Shown here: piece by piece, positions 45,118 to 57,430 of the stretch
How positions within the stretch are numbered: position 1 is the first letter of the stretch
Layout of the letters: each line of letters opens with the position of its first letter
From: Begonia masoniana
Lineage: Eukaryota; Streptophyta; Magnoliopsida; Cucurbitales; Begoniaceae
Direction: 5' to 3'
Length of the DNA: 64,000 nucleotides
Assembly (NCBI GenBank): GCA_022432975.1
Contig: CM039508.1
Coordinates: 42,968,646 to 43,032,645, forward strand
Notes under the pieces: generated by a model
What the model was told of the DNA's origin: nothing
Seen by the model: only the letters and a program-made list of their open reading frames with translations
The model's database searches: none
Program-made: the position numbers and the translations under genes

Positions 45118-46996
45118 TGTAACACCCGGTATTGTCCACCTTAATTAATAACGTCATTTTATAACTTTTATTTTTATTGAATTTAGTGAATTTGATTGGT
45201 TGGTTAAATAGGTTAAAGTTGGTTAGCCAAGGGCATTTGAGTAATTGTGAAGCAGTGTTATAAATGGAAGGTTTAATGAAGGTTTGGCCGCCATTGTTTC
45301 TCATTTTCATTTCTCGGCATTCAGCTCAGCTAAGCAGAGTTTCTCTCGGTGATTTTCTCTCCCATTTTCCCTAAGCTAGGTGAGTTCTACTTCGATTTTT
45401 TACTACATTGTAACTATCGATGTTAGAGGAGATTTTAAATGTGAGTTTTGAGAATGTTGTAAGTGAGAGTTAGTTCGGATTTGGGGCAAATCGGGAATGC
45501 ACAATGAACAGAGCTCCATAATTAATTTCCTTAGATTTCTGGATGGTTAGAATGAAGTTTAGTGAAGATTTAATTAATGCTCGGTTTATGGTTTTAGGTT
45601 TGAGTTAAACTCCCGAGGTAGATTTCAACCAAGTTTTTCAGGAGACCAGGTAAGTAGTGTATGTGTGTGCCTTCGGGTCTACATCACAAAACAGTAGGTT
45701 TATGCTTGTTTGAATGTTTTCTGTATGCCATGTATCCTGTTTTTGGAAAAAACACGAAAATGAATTTACATGTAATGACATGGTAAGCCATGAATAGATT
45801 GAACAGATCAACGGTTAAGGGAACTAATCTGCCCCTTAATCGATGAAGAGGATGTATGACTTTGGGAAATTGATCCGCTTCCCAATAGATTATAGGATCA
45901 GATCATCTATTAAGGGAACTAATCTGCCCCTTAATCGATGAAGAGGATGTATGACTTTGGGAAAATTGATCCAACTCCCAATGGAACCGAGGGATCAAAT
46001 CAGAGAAAGAATGTGAATACAACTGAGATGTGAAAGTAGAAACTGCATAACTAGGATTTATGTTTTAGCTTATCATTTCATTATTGCTTTACTTATTTAG
46101 TATTAGGCTAATAGATGAGTTTTGTGATGTAGGTGCTGAGGTAACTACTGGAGAATTCTCTGAATTTACTGAAGACTAGGAGCAGTTGATAGAGCACACC
46201 TATGCCTCGACTTGGCAATCTGATGGTGCGGTTTAACTAATGTCAGTAGGTGTGAAAGTCTAGTTGACAATGGTTCAGTTTTAGTATGTTGAGAATGTTA
46301 ATGATAGCAGGAGTTTAATATTTTTAATAATTTTGGAGCTTTTATAATTATGAAAACACGATTTGGTTTTAGTTGTAAATTGTTATTCTGGATTTATAAA
46401 GTTGTGGATTTATGATGTTTTGAATAGCTGCTGTTAAAATTTACAAGTTCTTTTAGTAGACAGAGTTGTCTGTTTGTTTAGAGTATTACTGTTCACTGGT
46501 GGATGTTTTCTATCGGTTGATGTAGTCTATCGGTGGATGTAGAGTGTTACTGTTCACCAGTGGATGCTGTCTATCCGTGGATGTAGAGTGTTACTGTTCA
46601 CCGGTGGATGTTGTCTATCAGTGGATGTAGTCTATCGGTGGATGTTGTCTATCAGTGGATGTAGTCTATCGGTGGATGTTGTCTATCGGTAGATGTGAGT
46701 AATAGATTTTGTCGTTTTGTGATCGGTGGATGACTTTTGTTTCCGTTTCTATCGCTGGAACTATTCAGCGGTAGAGGTGTTCTGTTTTCTTTTGTTTTCT
46801 TTCAACCGATTGACTTTAATATTTTAATTAAATTAATAAATGTTGTTTTATACAAATGAATTTCCGCTACAAGTTTTAACGTTTTTAAGGGTCGAACTTT
46901 GACCGTTGAGTGAAATTTTGAAATTTTCTCAGAATGTCATAGTATGGTTCAGTATTGTGAGTAACGAACCGGGTTTATATAATTCGGGGCGTTACA
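45118..46996 (+). mobile_element. Solo LTR of the G family
   Basis: 1879 bp from TGTAACACCC to GGGGCGTTACA with exact CCCCG duplications (45113-45117 and 46997-47001). TATA-like TTATAAATGG near 45256 is followed by a pyrimidine-rich stretch; GT...AG segments 45380-45597 and 45650-46132 surround a 52-nt putative exon. Hairpin modules lie at about 45810-45990 and ATCGGTGGATG repeats at 46490-46760. Confidence 0.93.
45650..46133 (+). promoter_or_regulatory. Putative LTR intron with complementary ends (solo LTR)
   Basis: Donor GACCAG|GTAAGTAG, acceptor GATGTAG|GTGC. Arms CTACATCACAAAAC (45679-45692) and GTTTTGTGATGTAGG (46119-46133) pair over 14 positions plus one G-U. Confidence 0.6.
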
Positions 46997-48166
46997 CCCC
47001 GAGTTGGAAAAAGGAGCGCTAAACGTAAATGTAGAGATTTTATATTATTTGCACTGCATTGCATTGTTTTTTGGTGAGCTATCACCCATAAAAACCTGAT
47101 GGACTTAGTTGCCAGCACGTCAGTCTTTTACATGTATATATATTTATGATTTATGCGTTTACCATTGATTCATAGTTTTATTATTGTTGTGATAGAATAT
47201 GGATCCTCGTGATACTTTGGACGGTCTCTGTGTCAAAGTATCAGGAAGACATCTTAGTACACCTTCTGATACTTGAAGGTTGTTTTATATGCACGTCACA
47301 AAATGGGTAATAGGGCGGTGATAACATATTCCTTGGGTTTTGAATCCCTAAACTTGATCAGGGTATTATTCTTTATTTATTATCGATTATACAGGTTGCT
47401 TCATAGATGAACATTGTTCACCGACAACCCAGGTAATGGGGCTTGATCTTCGGATCACACGTTGCATGGTTCTTTTTTCTAACTCATTAGATGTCGTTGG
47501 ACTTCGGTCGCCGCCTTTCTATGTTATGTGCCGAAGTGGTCATTGAGTGACATTCATTTTTCATTGAGATAATTTTAAGTGAAATGTACGATGATAACAT
47601 ATTTTCATATAGTCGTCTATGTATATGATAATAGTTTATTTAATACCTCATCTATGGGTCTTGGAGCTTGTTTTATAAAACGTTGAAAATGAGTTTCCAT
47701 GAGACGATGTGTGAAAATCATTTTGATATCGCATCATATTTTAACGAAAGGTAAAAGAAGTTTTACATGCATTTAATATAGTATTCCTACTGAGTTAGTC
47801 ACTTACCCCAAATGACCTCTTTCCCTTTCTAAGAAAGAACAAGAATATTGAGTAGTTAGAGTTTAGGAGTTGTTTCTTTATTTTACTTCTTTCTGCATTT
47901 GAGTGTTTAGTTTTCCCTTATTGAGGATTTGTCTCTATTTGGTATGTATTAGATATTTAGATTTGGATTTGAACTTTTGAACCTTATTGAACTGCTATTT
48001 CTTTTATCGTATTATTATATTTGTAGTCACTGTGTGGATCTTGGCTTTTAATTCAATGTTTAAGTGTTTCGTTGCGAATCAAGTCTTGGACTGAGTGATC
48101 AGGTCCTCTCCAAAAATTAGGTCGGCCAACCCGGCGTTCTATTAGGCTCACTTCCGGGTCGTAACA

Positions 48167-48367
48167 TGTATCCCTTCATACGTTTCCCATCATACATACC
48201 TCTTCATTATAATAATTATCTAATTAGTGAAAGGATAAGGGGAGGAGTTTTAAAGCCCAATCGACTTATTACTTTAAGCACAATACCATCATATTGTGCC
48301 CACTTATATTATAATCAATTTATTTAATTTACATGGACCACAAATAAATTAGCAAAATAATTTAACA
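48167..48367 (-). repeat. Putative 3' LTR of copia F
   Basis: About 200 bp ending ATTTAACA before the polypurine tract. The start is set only by a TG after the preceding LTR-like end and is uncertain. Confidence 0.5.
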
Positions 48368-49824
48368 ATCTCCCACTTTGCCCATATTATGACTTGTGAT
48401 TCATTAACTAAACATAATTGGGCACTATATATATGAATCTATCAAGTCACCCTCCTTGAATGAATTAAAATGATTGGACCATGATGTAATAACTCGAAAA
48501 TTTTATTGAATAAAATTAAAAGTTTTGTTAGGATTTCGTGAGAGATTTTAACGGGTTAATTAGCTTATTGAAATTTGAGATTTTATTTGAAAAAAAGATT
48601 TCAAATTAAATATATGAATAAAAAAATAATAATAATAAATTAAAAAAAAATTAACATTTAAATTTTTTTTAAAACAGACGAACGGCTTCGTGAAGAAGCC
48701 ATTCGTCTGTCGTTCTTCGCGGGCAGAGAACGGAGCAGGGGAGAGGAAGGAGACGCGCGACGATCGAAGGCCATTCACCGCCGCGATTCCTCGACGTCTC
48801 CGGCCAGACGACGGCGACGAGGAGCTTTCGGCTGACTCCTCGCACGAACCGAACCGGTAAGTTGGTTTTAGCCCTGTTTTTGGTTCTGTTGGAGACCGGG
48901 AGTGACGAGCTCGATTGAGCTCCGATCACCGGCCGATTTAGGTTTTTTCCGGCGTGGGTTTGCCGACCCTTGGACCGGCTTTCATTGCCTTGTCGTGATG
49001 GGCTCCGTTTGGGCGAAAATCAGAGGGCTCCGATTTGGGGCATTTTGGTTTTGATGTGTGTAGCTCGGGATTTTGATTAGATTATTCAAATTGGAGGTGT
49101 AGGTGGTCGATTGGTGAGGAATTGGGTGGAAATTGATGGAAAATCGAAAAGGGGAAAATTTCCGGTTAAAGGGCAGTTCGGGTTTTTGCCATTTTGACCT
49201 AGCTAGGAATATTTGTTTTAAAATTCATTTTGGTATGTTAAAATAGGTTATTAGAGGAGTGCGTGGCCGCTGGAATCGTTCAATTCCGATAACCGACGCG
49301 AAAGTTATGAACGTTTGAAGTTTCGGGTCGGTTTTTACCGAACCCAAATTAGTGGCCCGTTTAGTTAGGTTTTAGTTGGATTAGGCTAGAAATAGTAGTT
49401 TGAGAGTAATTGGTGAATGTAAGCTTGACTTTGATGAAGTTTGAATTTTTGTCGTAGGTCGAGCCGTAGGTGGGCAAGAAACCGAACATCCTCAGCAAGC
49501 TAGGATGCCAGGTAAGTAGTAGTGTGGGTGTAAATGTCTGAGAGTCGCCCATAAGGGCCTACACCACAGTTGTTCGCATGTTGTGAGTCGTGTGTATGTC
49601 GTGTGTATGTCATGAGTAGTCTGTATGTGACGTGTAGGTGTAGTCGTCGTTAGTGATATGTTATGTGTCTTGTGCAGGGTGTGGGTTAGTTGTGTGCAGG
49701 TTGTGAGTCGTAGGTACGCGTGTGAAGTGGAGGGGATGTGGAGTTGTCGTCAGTTGGTCATGGTACACCACAGTTGTTTGCATGTTGTGAGTCGTAAACA
49801 CGTTTTGAGTAGTCTGTATGTGAC

Positions 49825-51597
49825 GTACTCCGCGAATTCCGAGTGAGACTCGGGCCAGAGGTGAGGTGCTCCGCGAATTTCGAGTGGGACTCGGGCCGGA
49901 GGTGATGTGCTCCGCGAATTCTGAGTGGGACTCGGGCCGGAGGTGAGGTGCTCCGCGAATTCCGAGTGGGACTCGGGCCGGAGGTGATGTGCTCCGCGAA
50001 TTCCGAGTGGGACTCGGGCCGGAGGTGAGGTGCTCCGCGAATTCCGAGTGGGACTCGGGCCGGAGGTGATGTGCTCCGCGAATTCCGAGTGAGACTTCTG
50101 AGTGGGAATCGGGCCGGAGGTGATGTGCTCCGCGAATTCTGAGTGGGAATCGGGCCGGAGGTGAGGTGCTCCGCGAATTCTGAGTGGGAATCGGGCCGGA
50201 GGTGATGTGCTCCGCGAATTCTGAGTGGGAATCGGGCCGGAGGTGATGTGCTCCGCGAATTCCGAGTGAGACTCGGGCCGGAGGTGAGGTGCTCCGCGAA
50301 TTCTGAGTGGGAATCGGGCCGGAGGTGATGTGCTCCGCGAATTTCGAGTGGGACTCGGGCCGGAGGTGAGGTGCTCCGCGAATTCTGAGTGGGAATCGGG
50401 CCGGAGGTGAGGTGCTCCGCGAATTCTGAGTGGGAATCGGGCCGGAGGTGATGTGCTCCGCGAATTCTGAGTGGGAATCGGGCCGGAGGTGATGTGCTCC
50501 GCGAATTTCGAGTGGGACTCGGGCCGGAGGTGATGTGCTCCGCGAATTCCGAGTGAGACTCGGGCCGGAGGTGATGTGCTCCGCGAATTCTGAGTGGGAA
50601 TCGGGCCGGAGGTGAGGTGCTCCGCGAATTCTGAGTGGGAATCGGGCCGGAGGTGATGTGCTCCGCGAATTCTGAGTGGGACTCGGGCCGGAGGTGATGT
50701 GCTCCGCGAATTTCGAGTGGGACTCGGGCCGGAGGTGAGGTGCTCCGCGAATTCCGAGTGGGACTCGGGCCGGAGGTGATGTGCTCCGCGAATTCTGAGT
50801 GGGAATCGGGCCGGAGGTGATGTGCTCCGCGAATTCTGAGTGGGAATCGGGCCGGAGGTGAGGTGCTCCGCGAATTCCGAGTGGGACTCGGGCCGGAGGT
50901 GATGTGCTCCGCGAATTCTGAGTGGGAATCGGGCCGGAGGTGAGGTGCTCCGCGAATTCCGAGTGGGACTCGGGCCGAGGTGATGTGCTCCGCGAATTCT
51001 GAGTGGGAATCGGGCCGGAGGTGATGTGCTCCGCGAATTTCGAGTGGGACTCGGGCCGGAGGTGATGTGCTCCGCGAATTCTGAGTGGGAATCGGGCCGG
51101 AGGTGAGGTGCTCCGCGAATTCCGAGTGAGACTCGGGCCGGAGGTGAGGTGCTCCGCGAATTCTGAGTGGGAATCGGGCCGGAGGTGATGTGCTCCGCGA
51201 ATTCTGAGTGGGAATCGGGCCGGAGGTGATGTGCTCCGCGAATTCTGAGTGGGAATCGGGCCGGAGGTGAGGTGCTCCGCGAATTTCGAGTGGGACTCGG
51301 GCCGGAGGTGAGGTGCTCCGCGAATTCTGAGTGGGAATCGGGCCGGAGGTGAGGTGCTCCGCGAATTTCGAGTGGGACTCGGGCCGGAGGTGAGGTGCTC
51401 CGCGAATTCTGAGTGGGAATCGGGCCGGAGGTGATGTGCTCCGCGAATTCTGAGTGGGAATCGGGCCGGAGGTGAGGTGCTCCGCGAATTCTGAGTGGGA
51501 ATCGGGCCGGAGGTGATGTGCTCCGCGAATTCCGAGTGGGACTCGGGCCGGAGGTGATGTGCTCCGCGAATTTCGAGTGGGACTCGGGCCGGAGGTG
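49825..51597 (+). repeat. 41-bp tandem array, about 43 copies
   Basis: Unit of the form GTGCTCCGCGAATTCYGAGT followed by GGGAMTCGGGCCGGAGGTGAK. Variants occur in linked sets (CTGAGTGGGAATCGG, CCGAGTGGGACTCGG, TTCGAGTGGGACTCGG). CCGAGT-GGG-ACTCGG folds as a perfect 6-bp hairpin. One composite unit lies near 50085. There are no spacers, so it is a minisatellite and not a CRISPR. Confidence 0.95.
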
Positions 51598-51599
51598 GG

Positions 51600-52210
51600 A
51601 GCGTCAGTAGTGGTCAGTATGCAGGCAGTGAGCTTGGTGAGGGTTGTGGGAGTAGGTAGTGAGCCTTGTGAGGGTTGTGGGACGGTTGAATGTAGGCAGT
51701 GAGCTTAGTGAGGGTTGTGGGAGTAGGTAGTGAGCCTTGTGAGGGTTGTGGGACGGTTGAATGTAGGCAGTGAGCTTGGTGAGGGTTGTGGGAGTAGGTA
51801 GTGAGCCTTGTGAGGTTGTGGGACGGTTGAATGTAGGCAGTGAGCTTGGTGAGGGTTGTGGGGGTAGGTAGTGAGCCTTGTGATGGTTGTGGGACGGTTG
51901 TATGTAGGCAGTGAGCTTGGTGAGGGTTGTGGGAGTAGGTAGTGAGCCTTGTGAGGGTTGTGGGACGGTTGTATGTAGGCAGTGAGCTTGGTAAGGGTTG
52001 TGGGAGTAGGTAGTGAGCCTTGTGAGGGTTGTGGGACGGTTGTATGGAGGCAGCGAGCCTGGTGAGTGTTGTGGGACGGTCGTACGTATGTGGTGAGCCT
52101 TGTGAAGGTTGTGAGACAGTTGTACGTAGGTAGTGAGCCTTGTGGGGATTGTGGAACGGTTGTATGTAGGTGGTGAGTCTGGTGGGTTTGTGGGTAAGTT
52201 GTGCGTAGCT
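51600..52210 (+). repeat. 71-72 bp tandem array, about 6-8 copies, decaying to the right
   Basis: Unit GTGAGCTTGGTGAGGGTTGT plus GTGAGCCTTGTGAGGGTTGT half-units joined by GGGAGTAGGTA and GGGACGGTTGAATGTAGGCA. The half-units are themselves related, so the array grew from a smaller unit. Confidence 0.9.
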
Positions 52211-53465
52211 GGTGAGTCAGTCGTGCGTAGGTTGTAAGTTTGGTGAGGTTATGGGTCATGGTAGGTAAGTTGTGAGTCTTGCGTACGTGGTGGGTCGTAA
52301 ATACGGATGTTGACGAGAAGCTGTCGATAGTTGGTCATAGTGTAGGATGTAAGTCTTGTGTGTGTTGTGGCCATAGGTACGTATGTGTATGTGTTATGAT
52401 TGTTAGTTGTACGTTGTGAGTCTTGCGTACGTGGCAGGTTGTGGGTACGGGTTGTGAGTCCTGTGTAGGTTATGGGATGGCTTTGAATAGGTCGTGGGCT
52501 AGTTGTGTGTATGTTATGAGTTTTGTGCAGGTTATAGGTTGTAGACACTTTTGTGATGCGATGCGGTGAGATGATGACAACATGTGTAGAGACCTGCATG
52601 TGTTAGGAATACATAACCAGTTGTCATGCTTCACGTTTATTTTCCAGCACTTTACTTGCTAAGCTTTGAGCTTACGGTGTGTTCTGTGGTGTAGGTACTG
52701 CTGAGCTGGTGGGTATGTACCGAGAATCTGACTAGGAATGGGGGGAGGCAGTTGGTGGCGTGCGACCAGGGCCCCGGTTGATGACAGTGTTAGGGCGACC
52801 CGACCCAGGAAGAGCCGTAGCATGGTGTTGATGGGGAGTAGGACTTTTTGTCTTTTGTGGGAGTTTTTGTATTTGTTGTATATAGTCATAGTTAAGGATG
52901 ATATGTCGCCCTGAACTGTGAACTTTCTTCATTTTGGTCGATAGCATTTTCGTTCTGTTGTGTGATTGTTTGGAGATTTCGTAGACTAGGTAGTTGTGTA
53001 GGAGTATTCTGGATTGGTTGGGATTTATTCGTTTGCAGGTACTTAGCATTTTGGAGGAGCCATTTTCAGGCGTTACTCTGCCAAAATTTTGGGGAGGACG
53101 CCGTGGTACTTAATGGTTAGGATTGAGGAAAATTAGTGAGTCGTTTAGCTCGTAGTAGTCCCTGTAGCGAACCGGGAATCCGGGTGGGTTTTCGGGGCGT
53201 TACACATGACGGTTAAAAGTCATCAACAACATGATTCCTTCCATATACCACAAAATCAACTTAACCCATAGAAATTTTAAATGAGGAATACCATAATCAT
53301 TTAACTATTATTTTTCTTTAAAGTTCCATGTGTTATCCTATAATTTGTATACACCGTTATGTGGACAACAATTAAAACACACAAAAACATAATTTTGACG
53401 AATTCAAAAGTGTCACAATAACACAAGCTATACAATCATATGTATACATACAAGTCATAATATCA

Positions 53466-54371
53466 TGTTAACAAGGATTTTTCACCCAAGTCCATCCGTT
53501 GAACATGTCTTAAAAAGGTTTTGGGTGGTAATCCTTTAGATAACGAATCCGATATCATTAAACTAGTACCTATAAGCTCAATGGACACCTTTTGTTTTTG
53601 TACTTCTTCTTTGACAGACAAGTACTTTAAATCCATATGTTTTGCACCTTTAGAATACTCGTTATTTTTAGAGAAGAAAACCGCTGCAAAATTATCATAG
53701 TAAATTCTTAAAGGTCTTAGCTATGTTGTCGACAATGCTTAGACCTAAGACAAAGTTTCGCAACCACAATGCTTGAACAGTGGTTTCAAATCATGCCACA
53801 AATTCTGCCTCCATAGTGGAAGTGGCAATGGCAGATTGCTTTCCACTTTTCCATGATATTGCTCCTCCAACCAGTAGGAATATGTAACCGAATGTAGATT
53901 TCCTTGAGTCCACACATCGGGCATAGTCTGAATCTGAGTATCATATCACTTAAGATGATTTGCTTTCCTATACGTGAACATGTAATTCTTGGTACTTTGT
54001 AAGTATCTAAGTACTTTCTTTGCAGCTTTCCAATTATCCATTCCAGAATTACTTTGATATCGGTCTAGCATCCCTACTGCAAAACTGATATCTGGTCGAG
54101 TATATGTCTGAGCATACATTAAGCTCCCAACCATTGATGCATATGGAATAGATTTCATTCCTTTTCATTCCAAATCATTCTTCAGACATTGCATTTCACT
54201 AAACTTGTCCCCTTTTTGAATTGGAACTACACTAGTAGAACGTTTTTCCATTCTAAATCTCTCCAATATCTTATTGATATAGCCTTTATGAAATAATCCT
54301 AATAATTCGTGCTTTCTATTGCAGAATATTTCTATTCCTATCACATAGGATGTCTCACCCATTTCTTTCAT
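53466..54371 (-). pseudogene. RNase H domain, copia F
   Basis: 54165-54371 reads MGETSYVIGIEIF and KGYINKILERF. 53946-54158 reads PYASMVGSLMYAQTYTRPDI and WKAAKKVLRYLQ. Further fragments to about 53470 match the copia RNase H end (STMEAEFVA, GAKHMDLKY) and are interrupted by stops. It removes the RNA strand during cDNA synthesis in a working element. Confidence 0.87.
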
Positions 54372-55169
54372 TTAGAAATTTTTAGAGAGAAATTTATTAA
54401 CATCAAAATACAATTCAATATTATTAGTAGCAAGAAGGATATCGTCAACATATAAGACCAAAATAATGAACTTGCTCTCACTGAACTTCATATAGATACA
54501 CTGATCAACAGTGTTCTCTACAAAACCATATGACGTAATGGTGTTATTAAAGTTAAGATACCATTGTCTAGAAGTTTGTTTCAATCCATATATTGACTTC
54601 TTTAACTTACACACAAACTTTTCATTTTCAGTTACTGAAAATTCATCTGGTTGATCCATATAAGCTTCTTCTTCTAAGTCACCATTCAGAAAAGAAGTCT
54701 TTGCATCCATTTGGTGAAGCTCTAAATTCATAATCAGCCACCAAAGCCATAACAATTCTCAAATAGTCCTTCTTTGAAACTGGAGAGAAGGTCTCTTTAT
54801 AATTGATGTCATTTTTTGAGTATAACCTTTGGCGACAAATACGGGCCTGTACCTTTCGATATTACCTTTTGAGTCTTGTTTGGTCTTAAAAATTCATTTA
54901 CAACCAACTTGTTTTGAATCTTCATATAACTCAACTAGTTCCCATACTTTATTGTCACCCATTAACTTTAACTCTTCTATCATAGCATTCAACCATTTTT
55001 TGGAATCGCTACATTCCATGGCTTGTTTGAATGAATATGGATTTTTATCATTGTTTAAGTCACATTCATTTTCAAGTGAGTAAACCACATTGTCATTGGA
55101 AATAGCTGGTCTTTTCTGTCTTATAGACCTTCGCAATGCTGATTCTTGTGGTTGACTTGTGACTTGCAT
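54372..55169 (-). pseudogene. Reverse transcriptase domain, copia F
   Basis: 54894-55169 holds the RT start (WLNAMIEELKLMGDNKVWEL). 54372-54755 holds QMDAKTSFLNGDLEEE, the conserved LKKSIYGLKQ block and the catalytic YVDD (LVLYVDDILLATNN). A frameshift and a stop separate the two pieces near 54756-54893. Confidence 0.9.
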
Positions 55170-55307
55170 GTTATTTACTTGCTTATCGTTAACATGTTCA
55201 TTGCGAATGGTTGAAATATTGTTATGTTGTTGGGGTATGTTGTGTAACTATAATACAACAAGAGGAACAATAATTTGAGGGGAAACACTAGGTGTAGTTG
55301 CCTCCAC

Positions 55308-56085
55308 TCAACTCTCGTGAATATCTAGCTTTCGTGGTTCTTTACTTCCACTAAAATGACCATTCTTAATGAAATGAGCATTACCAAACTCAACTATACT
55401 TGTATTATTGTTAGGACAATAAAATATGTATTCTTTTGATTTTTTAGAATAGTCAATGAAGTAACCACTAATAGTTCTTACATCAAGCTTCTTTTCATGT
55501 GGATTATATATCCTAGGAACCCTATTAAGCATATACACAGCAGTCTTTAGTCCATACATCCATAAGGATAAAGGTATGGTGCTATAACTTAACCTACTCC
55601 TAACCATTTTCATTAGAGTACGATTTCGCCTTTCAACTATAACATTTTGTTGTGATGTACCAGATATTGTGTACTGTGCACATATGCCTCGATTTCCAAG
55701 AAGCTTTGCAAATGGACCTAGACATTGCCCTTTTTCATCAAATTTACCATAGTATTCACCACCCCTATAAGACCTCACTACTTTTACTTTTCTATCTAAC
55801 TGTTTTTCCACCTCATTGATGAACATCTCTAAAACATTCACCGATTGAGATTTTTTGTGTAGTAGATATATATAACAATATCGTGAGAAGTCATAAATAA
55901 ATGTGGTAAAATACTTTTCACCACTTCAAGATGGAGCATCAAAGGAACCACAAATGTTAGTGTGTATCAATTCTAAGAGTTCACTAGTTCTTGTGGCTGG
56001 ATTATTTGTTATGTTTCTAGTTTGCTTACCTTTAATGAAATCTATACACACGTCCTAGTCAATAAAATCTAGTTGAGTTAAGATT
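55308..56085 (-). pseudogene. Integrase core, copia F
   Basis: 55308-55841 reads KVVRSYRGGEYYGKFDEKG, GICAQYTISGTSQQN, the catalytic-glutamate region VERRNRTLMKMVRS, and the tail KKLDVRTISGYFIDYSKKSK. 55842-56085 retains the start of the core with stops. Confidence 0.87.
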
Positions 56086-56343
56086 TCACCTTATTAACCT
56101 CAACATCCTTTCTTTAGATATATGACATAATCTTTGATGCCACAAAAAAATAGAATATTCATTATGTGCACTATGTTTATTATAAATACTGTACTCAACA
56201 TGAAATAGAGAATTAAAAAATCCAACTTCAAGATTAAAACGATATAAACAATCAACCAAAATACCATAACCATAATAATACTTGTGTTTATACAATGAAA
56301 AAACACCATTTCCAATCTTAAAGTTAAATCCTACATCATCCAA
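56086..56343 (-). pseudogene. Pre-integrase (HHCC) region, copia F
   Basis: Ends LWHQRLCHISKERMLRLI, the histidine half of the HHCC zinc site that precedes copia integrase; a stop follows at 56086. Confidence 0.82.
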
Positions 56344-56639
56344 CTTTGTAACAGAAACTAAATTTCTAGCACACTCAGGAACATAAAGTCACTTTTCTAG
56401 ATCCCAATGACATCCTGTATCCATGATCAATCTGTATGTCCCAATTCTTTATATATGTGCCCCCATTCTGTTCCCTATATACAAGAACCTTTCAATTCAG
56501 TTTATGGGCTATATTGAAAGTAATCCATGTGTAACATGTGATACATGAGTAGTTGGAATAGAATCTAATCATCAAGAATTATTAGGTACTTCAATAAGAT
56601 TTGATTCAAAACATACTAAAACATAATATGTACCTTTCT

Positions 56640-57430
56640 TTTCGAACTAAGCTTTCCGCTCCAGACAATCTTTCTTGAAGTGCCAAATCTTGTTATAGAA
56701 GTAGCATTTGTGCTCTTTATGGATTTTCCCCTCTTTTATATTTAATGGGGTTTTTTCCATCCTTTCATTCTTCTAACTTAGTTTAGATTTGCTATTGTTC
56801 GCTTCATTATGAAATGTCAGATGGATAACATGCTCTTTCATTTTCTTTAATCTCCTTCTTTTTGAACTAATATGACCTTAATTTCTTGAAGGTTTTATTT
56901 TTCCTTAAGGGTATTATAGTTCATTTGGAATTGGCCAAACTCAAGAGGAAGTGAGTTGATGATATATTGAACCAAAAAGATTCACTCACATCCATACCCA
57001 TCGATTTCAACTTTGCAGCCAAAATTTCCATGCCTGTTACATGATTATGAATGGGCTATGACCAGTCAAACTTCTTAGTCATTAGCTCACTCATTAAGTT
57101 CCATACATTGGACTTGTCAACTATGTCTGATTGGAAGTATTCCTTGATTTTCAGCATGAACTCCCTCGCACTGTCCGTTTTAGGCATTGATGACTTAACA
57201 TTTTCAGTCATCCTCATGAAGTTCAAGCTTAGCCTATTCAACCGCTCCCAAGCCTCATAAAAAGACTTATATGCTTTTGTATTGGTCTCAGTGATGGCTA
57301 TAGGCTTGTAAGAAATTATTGCAAAATCTAAATCCAAATCCATTACATCTAATTGAAACTGAATTTGTTCTGACCAATCTGCATAGTTAAGCCCATTAAA
57401 CTTAATTAATGCATTGTCCAAAGCGAACAA
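56640..57430 (-). pseudogene. gag, copia F
   Basis: 57056-57430 starts MFALDNALIKFNGLNYADW and runs through SFYEAWERLNRLSLNFMRM to LMTKKFDWS. Decayed frames continue to a zinc-knuckle remnant near 56660-56715 (CYFYNKIWHFKKDC), where the second Cys is Tyr. Gag builds the particle and the knuckle binds RNA. Confidence 0.87.

Larger units (their letters stand above)
45030..48166. other. Unassigned region, interrupted by a solo LTR
   Basis: 45030-45117 and 47002-48166 join across the solo LTR. A short reading (DDFEDFVPIAEVAPRVGKRS) crosses the joined site but I do not recognise it. The stretch ends CCGGGTCGTAACA at 48166, which resembles an LTR end, so it may be the rest of an older element. No host gene is supported. 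Confidence 0.4.
48485..53204 (+). mobile_element. Solo LTR K, 4.7 kb, with two large tandem arrays
   Basis: Exact CATGA duplications (48480-48484 and 53205-53209); starts TGTAATAACT and ends GGGGCGTTACA. It lies between the RNase H end and the polypurine tract of F. GT...AG segments at 48857-49457 and 49512-52694 surround a 54-nt putative exon; the second segment holds both arrays. Arms 49558-49569 and 52684-52695 pair 12 of 12. No coding domains. D's LTR is the nearest relative in the window but is about half as long. Confidence 0.93.

Noticed and set aside
49825..51597. Possible CRISPR array
   Set aside because: Units are contiguous with no spacers, in a plant LTR, and no cas-like genes occur.
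51705..52259. 184-codon minus-strand frame rich in TH and LPTYN words
   Set aside because: Translation of the 71-bp array, whose length allows a continuous frame.
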